Positions 26,934-34,439 of a DNA stretch of 64,000 bases are shown piece by piece. Under the pieces are notes generated by a model, which made no database searches, was not told the origin of the DNA, and saw only the letters and a program-made list of their open reading frames with translations. The position numbers and the translations under genes are program-made. The stretch spans positions 7,872-71,871 of the forward strand of contig CAJTLN010000005.1 in the NCBI GenBank assembly GCA_910577505.1, written 5' to 3'. The stretch's first letter is position 1. Every line of letters begins with the position of its first letter. Origin of the DNA: an uncultured Bacilli bacterium. GTDB taxonomy: Bacteria; Bacillota_I; Bacilli_A; RF39; UBA660.

Positions 26934-26942
26934 TGATATAAT
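26934..26942 (+). promoter_or_regulatory. Extended -10 of the kinase/PIN-GNAT cassette (TGATATAAT)
   Basis: TG-N-TATAAT lies 46 bases before the kinase ATG. It lies upstream of a terminator-like hairpin, so the leader is very short. Confidence 0.6.
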
Positions 26943-26951
26943 AATTATATT

Positions 26952-26978
26952 AAGTATCATTTTAATGATACTTTTTTT
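26952..26978 (+). terminator. Terminator-like hairpin in the leader of the kinase cassette
   Basis: A perfect 9-bp stem (26952-26960 with 26965-26973), a TTTA loop and a T run sit between the -10 and the GGTGAT RBS of the next gene. Either the promoter reads through it (attenuation), or it ends transcription from the GNAT gene. Confidence 0.65.
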
Positions 26979-26987
26979 GGTGATAAT

Positions 26988-27521
26988 ATGGATAAAAAAA
27001 TAATTTTGTTGACAGGAATTCATGGTGTTGGTAAGGGATATCTTGCAGAACAGATTAAAGATAAAGTAAAGATTCCAATATATGAAGCTAGTGATTTAAT
27101 AAAGAAAATAGCTAATGATGTTGAGACACATAAAAAAGTCAAAGATATTAAAAAAAATCAAAATATTTTGTATGAATCTATTAAAACGGTTGTTCTTGAC
27201 GATTTTTTTATACTTGATGGTCATACCTGTTTATTGAATAAAGATGGAAAAATTGAGAAGATTGATTTGATTTCATTAAAAAAGTTAAATATTATTGGAG
27301 TTATTTGTTTATATGATGATGCTAAACAAATAAAAAAGAGGTTAATTAAAAGAGATAGCTATATCTATAGCGAAAAGCTATTAACAGAATTTCAGCAAGC
27401 AGAATTGTCTAATGCTAAGCAATTAGCTTTAGAACAAAAAATTCCTTTCATGAAATATAAAGCTAATTCTAATATAGAATTAATAATGGATTTTATAAGA
27501 GGAATTATGGAGGATATATGA
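26988..27521 (+). CDS. P-loop nucleotide kinase-like protein
   Basis: Walker A is GIHGVGKGY (10-18), with Tyr in place of the usual Ser/Thr after GKG. A small-kinase-like body follows: DDFFILDGHTCLL (Walker B-like region), a lid-like RLIKRDSYIYS and a C-terminal helix. It looks like an adenylate or shikimate kinase fold, and such proteins also occur as ATP-binding partners of toxin genes. Its stop overlaps the start of the PIN-GNAT gene by 4 bases (ATGA), so the two proteins are probably made in fixed ratio. Function is not known. Confidence 0.75.
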   Translation: MDKKIILLTGIHGVGKGYLAEQIKDKVKIPIYEASDLIKKIANDVETHKKVKDIKKNQNILYESIKTVVLDDFFILDGHTCLLNKDGKIEKIDLISLKKLNIIGVICLYDDAKQIKKRLIKRDSYIYSEKLLTEFQQAELSNAKQLALEQKIPFMKYKANSNIELIMDFIRGIMEDI

Positions 27522-29008
27522 TTAAGATACTTTTAGATACTAATATAGTAGTTTATAGAGAAAGTGATAATGTATTTAAGGAAAATATAGGGTATTTATA
27601 TAATATTATTGATAATAATCCTGACATGGTAAAATTTATTCATCCTGTCATAAAAACAGAATTATTACAGAATATGTATAACCAAAAGCGAAAACAATTG
27701 TTGGAACGTTTGAAATCTTATAATCTTATGGATAAGAGAACCAAATTGCATCCTTCTTTGATTAATATTACAAAAAGTATTAATAAAGATGAAAATGATG
27801 CTATTGACGATATTATTTTAAATGAAATTTATTGTGGTAATGCGGATATTTTGATTACTGAAGATAAAAAAATAAAGCAAAAGTCTTTGTCTTTAAATAT
27901 TGCAAACAAGGTTCAGACTATAGAGGAATTTATTTATAAAAATAGATTAATAAAAAAGGTAAACCATAATATTTTAGATATTTTTAAAGTAAAAATGAAG
28001 GATTTAGATATTGAAGATAGTTTTTTTGATGATTTGAAAATAAATTATAGTGGTTTTGAAAGCTGGTTTCGTAGAAAAGGAGAAGAAGAAGCATATTGTT
28101 ATAAAGAAAATGGCAAATTATTAGCTTTGCTGTTTCTAAAAAACGAGGAAGTCGGAGATGATGATTATTCTGATATAAAGCCTCGTTTAAGAATGAACAG
28201 AAAGTTAAAAATTTCTACATTTAAAGTTGATGTTAAAGGGAAAAAAATTGGAGAAAGATTTATGAAAATTATCTTTGACCAGGCGAGATATTCTTTTGCA
28301 AAAGAAGTTTATGTAACTATTTTTGCAAATGATGATAATAAAAGGAATTTGATTGCTTATTTAGAAAAGTTTGGCTTTAAATATTGGGGTATAAAAGGAG
28401 AAAAGGAACTAGTATATGTAAGACTAATGAAAAAAGAAATGGATATTAGTAGCCCTTTAAGAAGTTATCCCTATATTAATAGTCAAAATGATACTTATGT
28501 ATTAGCTATTAACCCACGATATCATACTTATCTTTTGCCAGACTCTAAGTTGAAAAGAGAAGTATATAAAAATCAAAATGTTTCTGTGGAATATGCTATA
28601 AATAAGTATTATATTTCGCATGCTGGCTTTTTGGAAAAACCTAAGATTGGGGATAATATTGTATTTTATCGTACAAAGCAAGGTAATATACCTGCAAAAT
28701 ATTCTAGCGTCATTACAACAATAGGAATTGTAACTAATATTATAATTCCTACTAATGCGGAAGAGCTATGTAAAGTTGTAAAAAATAAAAGTGTGTTCAC
28801 TGAACAAGAATTAAAAAACTCATATAAAAGCTCTACTTATATTATAGAATTTGCATATATAACGACTCTTGAAACTAAACTAACTTATGAAGTTTGTGAA
28901 AAAAATGGAATCTTGAATGATTTTCCTAGGGGAGTAAATAAAATAACTAGTGACCAATTTAAAAAGATTATAGAGTTAGGAGAGGTTGACACTTCTTTAA
29001 TAATTTAA
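27518..29008 (+). CDS. PIN-GNAT-EVE-like three-domain protein
   Basis: Residues 1-130 form a PIN RNase domain with Asp7 in ILLDTNI, an acidic DENDAIDD (91-98) and ADILITEDKKI (109-119), so the metal-binding acids are present. Residues ~165-305 form a GNAT domain with VDVKGKKIGERFMK (acetyl-CoA loop) and LIAYLEKFGFKYWG. Residues ~320-496 look like an EVE/PUA-type domain (YVLAINPRYHTYLL, IGDNIVFYRTKQG). PIN domains cut RNA; GNATs can acetylate aminoacyl-tRNA; EVE domains bind modified nucleic acid. The mix suggests an RNA-directed toxin. It is coupled to the kinase upstream and followed by an ASCH gene. Confidence 0.82.
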   Translation: MIKILLDTNIVVYRESDNVFKENIGYLYNIIDNNPDMVKFIHPVIKTELLQNMYNQKRKQLLERLKSYNLMDKRTKLHPSLINITKSINKDENDAIDDIILNEIYCGNADILITEDKKIKQKSLSLNIANKVQTIEEFIYKNRLIKKVNHNILDIFKVKMKDLDIEDSFFDDLKINYSGFESWFRRKGEEEAYCYKENGKLLALLFLKNEEVGDDDYSDIKPRLRMNRKLKISTFKVDVKGKKIGERFMKIIFDQARYSFAKEVYVTIFANDDNKRNLIAYLEKFGFKYWGIKGEKELVYVRLMKKEMDISSPLRSYPYINSQNDTYVLAINPRYHTYLLPDSKLKREVYKNQNVSVEYAINKYYISHAGFLEKPKIGDNIVFYRTKQGNIPAKYSSVITTIGIVTNIIIPTNAEELCKVVKNKSVFTEQELKNSYKSSTYIIEFAYITTLETKLTYEVCEKNGILNDFPRGVNKITSDQFKKIIELGEVDTSLII

Positions 29009-29064
29009 ATTAAATTTAATATTTCTTTGTGATATCATTAAATATAGAGTATGGAGAATGAAAA

Positions 29065-29439
29065 ATGTGTAAAATTTTGATGTCTATAAATCCTGAATAT
29101 GTTGAAGAAATTTTAGCTGGAAGAAAAAAATTTGAATATCGCAAAACGAAGGCGAGAAAAAAAGAAGTTGATAGAATTGTTATCTATTCTACTTTTCCTG
29201 TTATGAAAGTTGTAGCTGAAATAGAAGTTAAAGGAGTTTTAGAAGATAAACCTGAACAGCTTTGGGAAAAGACACATATGTATTCGGGAATTTCTAAAGA
29301 TAAGTATGATAAATATTTCGAAAATAAAAAACTCGCATATGCTTATGAATTGGGAAGGTTAATAGTTTATAAAAAACCAAAAAAATTAGAAGATATTGGT
29401 ATAAATTATGCTCCTCAATCTTATTCATATTTAGATTAA
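29065..29439 (+). CDS. ASCH-domain protein
   Basis: The 124-residue protein starts KILMSINPEYVEEILAGRKKFEYRK, the standard ASCH (PUA-like) opening of S-I-x-P-x-Y-x-x-x-I-x-x-G-x-K. IVIYSTFPVMKVVAEIEV follows. ASCH proteins bind RNA; some small ones cleave it. It is 56 bases after the PIN-GNAT gene and probably belongs to the same unit. It may be an antitoxin, RNA guide or extra RNase of the cassette; the sequence does not decide. RBS GGAG. Confidence 0.85.
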   Translation: MCKILMSINPEYVEEILAGRKKFEYRKTKARKKEVDRIVIYSTFPVMKVVAEIEVKGVLEDKPEQLWEKTHMYSGISKDKYDKYFENKKLAYAYELGRLIVYKKPKKLEDIGINYAPQSYSYLD

Positions 29440-29484
29440 TTGTAAAATAAAATTATCTTTTGAAATTAAATTATTAAAAGTATT

Positions 29485-29516
29485 TAAGAGGGGAGATTAT
29501 AAACTTCTCTTTTTCT
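29485..29516 (+). terminator. Terminator after ASCH gene
   Basis: AAGAGGGG pairs with CTTCTCTT through two G-U pairs and is followed by T residues. Confidence 0.5.
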
Positions 29517-29573
29517 TTAGAAAACACAGAATTTAGTAAATTATGTTGTTTAACGTCTTCACATATATTAACT

Positions 29574-29589
29574 TGTATATTAATATACA
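29574..29589. promoter_or_regulatory. 16-bp perfect palindrome upstream of HTH-IrrE gene
   Basis: TGTATATTAATATACA is a perfect 16-bp palindrome, flanked by TTAACG at 29550-29555 and 29601-29606. Its place 63 bases before the HTH gene suggests an operator for its own repressor (inference). Confidence 0.5.
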
Positions 29590-29651
29590 TTTAAAAGAAC
29601 TTAACGACTCTTAAATGCATTAATACTTCGATTCAAAAGGAGTGATATATT

Positions 29652-30677
29652 ATGATGAATAAATTTGGTAAACAATTAGAAGAATTTCTTAAGTTTAAAA
29701 ATATAAGTAATAAAGAATTTGCAGAGAGAATTAATACTACTCCTAAGAATCTTATAGATATAATAAAAGGAGATATAGAGTTATCTCAAAATATGATATA
29801 TAACATATCATTTGTAACAGATATACCTGTTTCTTATATAGAAAATGTAGAACGTAATTTTAAAATGGATAAAGTAATAAATGAATATCTTGATAAAAAT
29901 AAATTAACAATAAAAGAATATATTAATAAGTTTAATTATAAAGAGTTTAGTAAAGAATATGAAGTGCAATTTACAGATGAAAGAGATGAATATTATATAG
30001 CTAAAGATATATTAAGATATTTAAGAATAACTAATCCTGATTCTTTATATAAAGAAGATAATTCTATTTTTTATAAGAGTAAAAATGATAAGCCAGAGTT
30101 ATTATCTTTATGGTTAGAAAGATGTTATAGAGTAGTATCTAATCAAGAAGTTAAGGAATATAAAAAAGAAAATATAGATGTACTAGTTGATTATATAAGA
30201 GAATGTGCAAGAAATAATATTTTTAATGAGAAAGAGTTAATTAGTAAGTTTAACGATAATGGTATTTTCTTAGCTATAGAGAATGATTTAAAAGGAACTA
30301 AGATAAGAGGGGCATTTAAGATATTAAATGATAAGCCAGCTATTTATATTACTAAGAAGCATAAAAGATATGCAGATATTTATTTTGCATTATTACATGA
30401 ATTAGCTCATTGTAAAAGTGATTTTAATAGAGCTAAGAAAGGTAGTATTATTTCTACTGAAGAGGACTCTACTGAAGATTATGAAATTAAAGCAGATAAT
30501 ACTGCTTATAATTGGATGATAAATGATAAGGAATATAGTAAACTAAAATATTGTTATAATGCTATTGATGAGTTAGATGTAATTAAATGTTTTTATGTAT
30601 ATAGATTAGCTAAAGATGGAGTTATTAGTTATAAGTCAAAAGTTTATCAGGAAAATAATAAGTTGATAGAAGAGTAA
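29652..30677 (+). CDS. XRE HTH - ImmA/IrrE metallopeptidase
   Basis: Residues ~8-62 are an XRE-type HTH (KEFAERINTTPKNLIDIIKG). The C-terminal half is an ImmA/IrrE-like zinc peptidase with HELAH at 249-253 and a downstream Glu-rich segment (EDYEIKADNTAYNWM). It has the same layout as the antitoxin at 10407, but no RelE/HigB toxin stands beside it. Similar proteins act as antitoxins or phage/ICE repressor-cleaving switches. It may control the Fic gene that starts 91 bases downstream. RBS AAAGGAG. Confidence 0.85.
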   Translation: MMNKFGKQLEEFLKFKNISNKEFAERINTTPKNLIDIIKGDIELSQNMIYNISFVTDIPVSYIENVERNFKMDKVINEYLDKNKLTIKEYINKFNYKEFSKEYEVQFTDERDEYYIAKDILRYLRITNPDSLYKEDNSIFYKSKNDKPELLSLWLERCYRVVSNQEVKEYKKENIDVLVDYIRECARNNIFNEKELISKFNDNGIFLAIENDLKGTKIRGAFKILNDKPAIYITKKHKRYADIYFALLHELAHCKSDFNRAKKGSIISTEEDSTEDYEIKADNTAYNWMINDKEYSKLKYCYNAIDELDVIKCFYVYRLAKDGVISYKSKVYQENNKLIEE

Positions 30678-30768
30678 ATTATAAAAAGTGACTAATATGT
30701 TATTAATATTGGTCCTTTTTATTTTGTTGAATCATTGTTATAATAAGCAATATTAGGAGGTATTAATT

Positions 30769-31605
30769 ATGAGTGAAAAAGATTTAGATTCAAGTAATGT
30801 AGAATATGAAGAAATAAATGAATCTAGTAGTTATATGAAACAACTTGGTTGGGACATGGCTATAGGATTACAAGAAGTAGATAATTTAAAACCTTCTAAA
30901 TATCTTGAAGATTTATTAGCATCTAATGTTACTGGTGAAATAACTATTGAAGAAGTTGAAAATAGTTTAAGAAAATATTATGTTGAAAAAGAAAATAGTA
31001 AAGAATTAAATGTAAGTGAATTAGAATGTGATTTTGTTTCTACTAGAATAGTAGAGTTATTGAGTATATATAATTTTGAATTATCTGTTGATTATTTGAA
31101 GTATATTCATGAATATTTATTTCAAGACGTTTATGAATTTGCTGGTGAGTTTAGAAAAGTGGATTTTTCTAAACAAGAGAAAATATTAAATAATGATTCT
31201 GTTGCATATGGTGATTATAGAAGTTTAGAAGAATCATTAGAATATGATATAACTTTAGAAAAAAATAAGGATTATAAAATCATGTCTATTGTAGAAGTAA
31301 TTAATAGTATAACAGATTTTACATCTAATATATGGCAGGTGCATCCTTTTAGAGAAGGCAATACTAGAACTACTGCTTTATTTATAGAAAAGTATTTAGT
31401 ATCTTTAGGGTATAGTGTTGATAATTCTTTATTTAAAGATAAATCAGTTTATTTTAGGAATGCGTTAGTTAGAAGTAACTATTTTAATAATTATTTGAAT
31501 ATTAAAGAAGATAAAAGTTATTTGATAAAGTTTTATGAAAATTTATTATTAGGAAAGAATAATAATTTGCATTCTAGAGATTTGATAGTGGAAAAATTAT
31601 TTTAA
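30769..31605 (+). CDS. Fic-domain protein (copy 2)
   Basis: This is the paralogue of the protein at 17671, with the same HPFREGNTR motif, the same AIGLQEVDNLKPSKYL segment and a near-identical C-terminus (SVYFRNALVRSNYFNN). Codon choices differ at many sites, so the copies are not from a recent exact duplication. It follows the HTH-IrrE gene, as copy 1 follows RnlAB. Like copy 1 it should transfer a nucleotide moiety to a target. RBS GGAGG. The hairpin at 31616 ends it. Confidence 0.9.
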   Translation: MSEKDLDSSNVEYEEINESSSYMKQLGWDMAIGLQEVDNLKPSKYLEDLLASNVTGEITIEEVENSLRKYYVEKENSKELNVSELECDFVSTRIVELLSIYNFELSVDYLKYIHEYLFQDVYEFAGEFRKVDFSKQEKILNNDSVAYGDYRSLEESLEYDITLEKNKDYKIMSIVEVINSITDFTSNIWQVHPFREGNTRTTALFIEKYLVSLGYSVDNSLFKDKSVYFRNALVRSNYFNNYLNIKEDKSYLIKFYENLLLGKNNNLHSRDLIVEKLF

Positions 31606-31615
31606 TCAAAAATGG

Positions 31616-31638
31616 CAACGTTTATGTACGTTGTTTTT
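31616..31638 (+). terminator. Terminator after Fic copy 2
   Basis: CAACGT pairs with ACGTTG around a 6-nt loop and is followed by T residues. Confidence 0.65.
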
Positions 31639-31702
31639 ATATTGATAAAATTGTTGATTTGTAAACAAATGTTTTGTATTATATGTAGCAAGGAGTGTAA
31701 TA

Positions 31703-32035
31703 ATGAGTAGATATAAATTTAATTTAGCAAATTATATAAAAAAATACGAAAACATTTCAAGAGAAGAGTTTTTTAGAAGAATAAACTTTGTTATAGATTC
31801 GTTAAAGAAATACAGTGGTGTAGTTGATAATATAAAATTAGCTATCTTCTGTTTTAATAAGATGTTGATTTCTTATAGAACTGGTAAAAAACTTGATTTA
31901 ACTAAAGAGCAGTTACATATTACAATAAATGTATTGGAGAAAATTTATGTGGACGAATCATTAAGTGAAGAAGAAAAATCACATCATCATTATATGGCAC
32001 AATTATGTAGGGATATGTTAGATAGTTTTAAATGA
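31703..32035 (+). CDS. Hypothetical protein
   Basis: This 110-residue, soluble, helical protein (SREEFFRRINFVIDSLKKY) matches nothing that I recognise. AAGGAGTG precedes the ATG and the stop is TGA. The next gene starts 15 bases later with its own RBS, so the two probably form an operon, possibly a small two-gene module within the island. Confidence 0.65.
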   Translation: MSRYKFNLANYIKKYENISREEFFRRINFVIDSLKKYSGVVDNIKLAIFCFNKMLISYRTGKKLDLTKEQLHITINVLEKIYVDESLSEEEKSHHHYMAQLCRDMLDSFK

Positions 32036-32050
32036 TGGAGAGTGATTAGT

Positions 32051-32764
32051 ATGAATAATATTCTTGAATTTATAAATAATAATGCAATAGTTGCGTCATT
32101 AATAACTTTGATAATAACTACATTTATTCAAGTTATTTTTAGAAAAAGTGACCGAAAGTATACTGAAAAAATTGATAAAGCAAAAGAAAAAAAGAAAGAA
32201 TTTGAAAATAAAGCTGAGTTATTGATAGATAATAATACGGAAGATGATGGTACGATACCACGTATAAATCTTTTTATGACAGACTTTACCACTAAAATTT
32301 CTGGAGAAAAAAGTGTTGATTTTTATTATTCAAAAGATGTATTAAATAAGAAAAAGTATAAACATTTAAAATTTTATATGAAAAATATAGGTAATGCTGA
32401 TATTAATCAATTAGATATATGTGTTACATCTCAGAAAAATATGATGCTTTGTAATGTTGAAAGTGTAGAAATGTTTGTAAATAATAAATTCGTTAATTAT
32501 AGTTATTGTTATGATAAAAAAATTCTTAAAGGAAAAACTATAATGATTGATATTGCGTATTTGGAGGAAAGCAGAATATTTGGATTACTTAGTTGTGAAT
32601 TGGTTTTATTATTTAAAGATTCTTATAATAACTTATATGAACAACCATTTTTTGTACATCAGAAGAATTTGTACGAGCCAAGTAAAATAACTTATAAGGA
32701 CTATAAAAATCATATAACTACAGATTTAGCGTTAGACTGTTTTGAACATCCTTGGATGTGGTAA
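32051..32764 (+). CDS. Hypothetical membrane-anchored protein
   Basis: The ATG at 32051 follows GGAGAGTGA; the in-frame GTG at 32042 is part of that RBS. A single hydrophobic segment at residues ~10-28 (AIVASLITLIITTFIQVIF) anchors it. A charged linker and a soluble beta-rich domain (about 150 residues) follow, ending in FEHPWMW. I do not recognise a family. Pairing with the gene at 31703 and position in the island suggest a defence or addiction role, but this is guesswork. Confidence 0.65.
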   Translation: MNNILEFINNNAIVASLITLIITTFIQVIFRKSDRKYTEKIDKAKEKKKEFENKAELLIDNNTEDDGTIPRINLFMTDFTTKISGEKSVDFYYSKDVLNKKKYKHLKFYMKNIGNADINQLDICVTSQKNMMLCNVESVEMFVNNKFVNYSYCYDKKILKGKTIMIDIAYLEESRIFGLLSCELVLLFKDSYNNLYEQPFFVHQKNLYEPSKITYKDYKNHITTDLALDCFEHPWMW

Positions 32765-32866
32765 TTAAAAATAATTGTTAAAATTTTTATTAGAAAATAT
32801 TATAAATTTTTTGATTTATTCATAAGGCAAAAAATTAACTTTTGAAACTACAGGTTCAAAAGTATG

Positions 32867-32896
32867 AAAGAGGAGGTTAAAAGCTCCTCTTTATCT
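32867..32896 (+). terminator. Terminator after the unknown pair
   Basis: A perfect 9-bp stem (32867-32875 with 32884-32892) is followed by T-rich sequence. Two other hairpins flank it (32838-32864 and 32895-32918). Confidence 0.7.
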
Positions 32897-32939
32897 TTAG
32901 AGACCTAAGGCTCTAAAGAATATATAAAGATAGATAAAA

Positions 32940-32968
32940 TTGTCTTAATATAAACTCTTTGTTATAAT
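32940..32968 (+). promoter_or_regulatory. Promoter of mtnN
   Basis: TTGTCT (32940-32945) and TATAAT (32963-32968) with a 17-base spacer; the -10 is extended by TG at 32960-32961. Confidence 0.75.
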
Positions 32969-32987
32969 ACTTAAGCAGGTGAATTAT

Positions 32988-33695
32988 ATGAAAAAAGTAG
33001 GAATTATATTTGCTATGGAAGAAGAACTTAATGCATTAAAGAATTATCTTACTATAACAAAAGAATATAATATATTTGAATTAAAATTCTATGAATGTAA
33101 TATAAATAATACATTAGATGTAGTATTAGTACAATGTGGTGTAGGTAAAGTAAATGCTGCTCGTACTACACAAATATTAATAGATAATATGAAAGTAGAT
33201 TATGTATTTAATATAGGTGTAGCTGGTGGTATAAGTAATAAACTACTTGTCGGAGATATAGTACTAGGAGAAAAACTAGTCCAACATGATTTTGATATAA
33301 CAGCATTTAATCATGAAAAAGGATATATACCTAGTGTAGGAGTATATATAGATACTGATTTATATTTATTAAATATTGCTAATGAAGTATTAAGTAGTAT
33401 GAATGAAGTTAATTATCATAGAGGTATTATTGCATCTGGTGATATATTTTGTACAGAGACTAAGATGAGTGAAAAGATAAATAATAAGTTTAATGCATTA
33501 TGTGTAGAGATGGAAGGGGCAAGTATTGCTCAAGTATGTTTTTTAAGTCATGTACCATTTTTAATTATTAGAAGTATTTCAGATGTTCCTAATAACAATA
33601 ATGTTATTACTTATGATGAATTTTTATCTAGTAGTTGTGAAGTAGTAGCAAGTGCTATGAATGGTATTTTAGAGAGATTAAGTATGGAAGCTTAA
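32988..33695 (+). CDS. mtnN: 5'-methylthioadenosine/S-adenosylhomocysteine nucleosidase
   Basis: I use the ATG at 32988, after CAGGTGA, not the GTG at 32979. The 235 residues begin VGIIFAMEEELNALKNYL and carry GVGKVNAA, FNIGVAGG, ASGDIFC and CVEMEGASIAQV; the last two hold the substrate-binding Glu and Met and the SD motif (RSISD). The enzyme hydrolyses MTA and SAH in the methionine salvage and methylation recycling pathways in the cytoplasm. It marks the return to chromosomal genes. A single strong promoter drives it. Confidence 0.95.
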   Translation: MKKVGIIFAMEEELNALKNYLTITKEYNIFELKFYECNINNTLDVVLVQCGVGKVNAARTTQILIDNMKVDYVFNIGVAGGISNKLLVGDIVLGEKLVQHDFDITAFNHEKGYIPSVGVYIDTDLYLLNIANEVLSSMNEVNYHRGIIASGDIFCTETKMSEKINNKFNALCVEMEGASIAQVCFLSHVPFLIIRSISDVPNNNNVITYDEFLSSSCEVVASAMNGILERLSMEA

Positions 33696-33765
33696 TCTTT
33701 TTTAGTAAAATTTATGTAGACATGATAATAGTTAATAAATAAAAAATATTTATTAAAAGTTGGTA

Positions 33766-33774
33766 TGTTATAAT
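33766..33774 (+). promoter_or_regulatory. Extended -10 (TGTTATAAT)
   Basis: TG-N-TATAAT lies 20 bases before the start of the broken membrane gene. Confidence 0.6.
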
Positions 33775-33793
33775 TTTTATAGTAGGTGATTTT

Positions 33794-34313
33794 ATGATAA
33801 AAAATTTAAAAAAAGATAATTTAATGTTAGGTTTATTATTAGCAGTAATACCATGTATTATGTTTATTTTAGGTAGTAAACTTTATAATAGGTGATAATA
33901 GTCAAGCAATTGGTTTTGTTGGTGCTAGTATAATAATAGCTATTATAGGAGTTATTATTTATTGTTTTTCAAATAGTAATAGTCTTATTAAAATGTTAGA
34001 ACAAGATATCCATATAATGTTACATATAGATGGAATTGAGAAGAGTGAAGAATTTTTGACTATAGATGCAAGTTGTGAAAAAGACAATGAAAAGTATAAT
34101 TTTTCTGCTACTTATATAACTCCAACAGATGAAATTGCTAATGATATTATAAAAAAAGTTAATGAATTAGGTATTAATGAAGTTAAGGCATGGATTGATT
34201 TTAAACATATAAATAAGTTTTTAATAGATATTGATGGTTTGATTAATAAACTTGGTTTAAATGGAACTTTAGAATTGAGTGTATATGGAGCCAAGAAGGT
34301 GAATAATAAGTAA
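33794..34313 (+). pseudogene. Small two-membrane-segment protein, frameshifted
   Basis: The ATG at 33794 follows TAGGTGAT and gives an N-terminal membrane segment (LMLGLLLAVIPCIMFILG), then TGA at 33893-33895. Another frame is open from about 33880 to 34313 and supplies a second membrane segment (FVGASIIIAIIGVIIYCF) and a soluble domain. Joined, they make a normal 170-residue protein, so the gene has one frameshift near 33850-33890. There is no homopolymer or slippery heptamer at the join. Confidence 0.65.
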
Positions 34314-34383
34314 TATTAGTTTTTCTAATATTATTTTTTTATAGTACTATAAAAAACATATATATTATTTTGCAATCTAATTA

Positions 34384-34392
34384 TGTTATAAT
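34384..34392 (+). promoter_or_regulatory. Extended -10 of amylase gene (TGTTATAAT)
   Basis: TG-N-TATAAT lies 47 bases before the amylase ATG. Confidence 0.6.
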
Positions 34393-34439
34393 TTATTTGA
34401 GAATATATTAGGGTTATTAATATAAGGGAAGTAGTTTAT

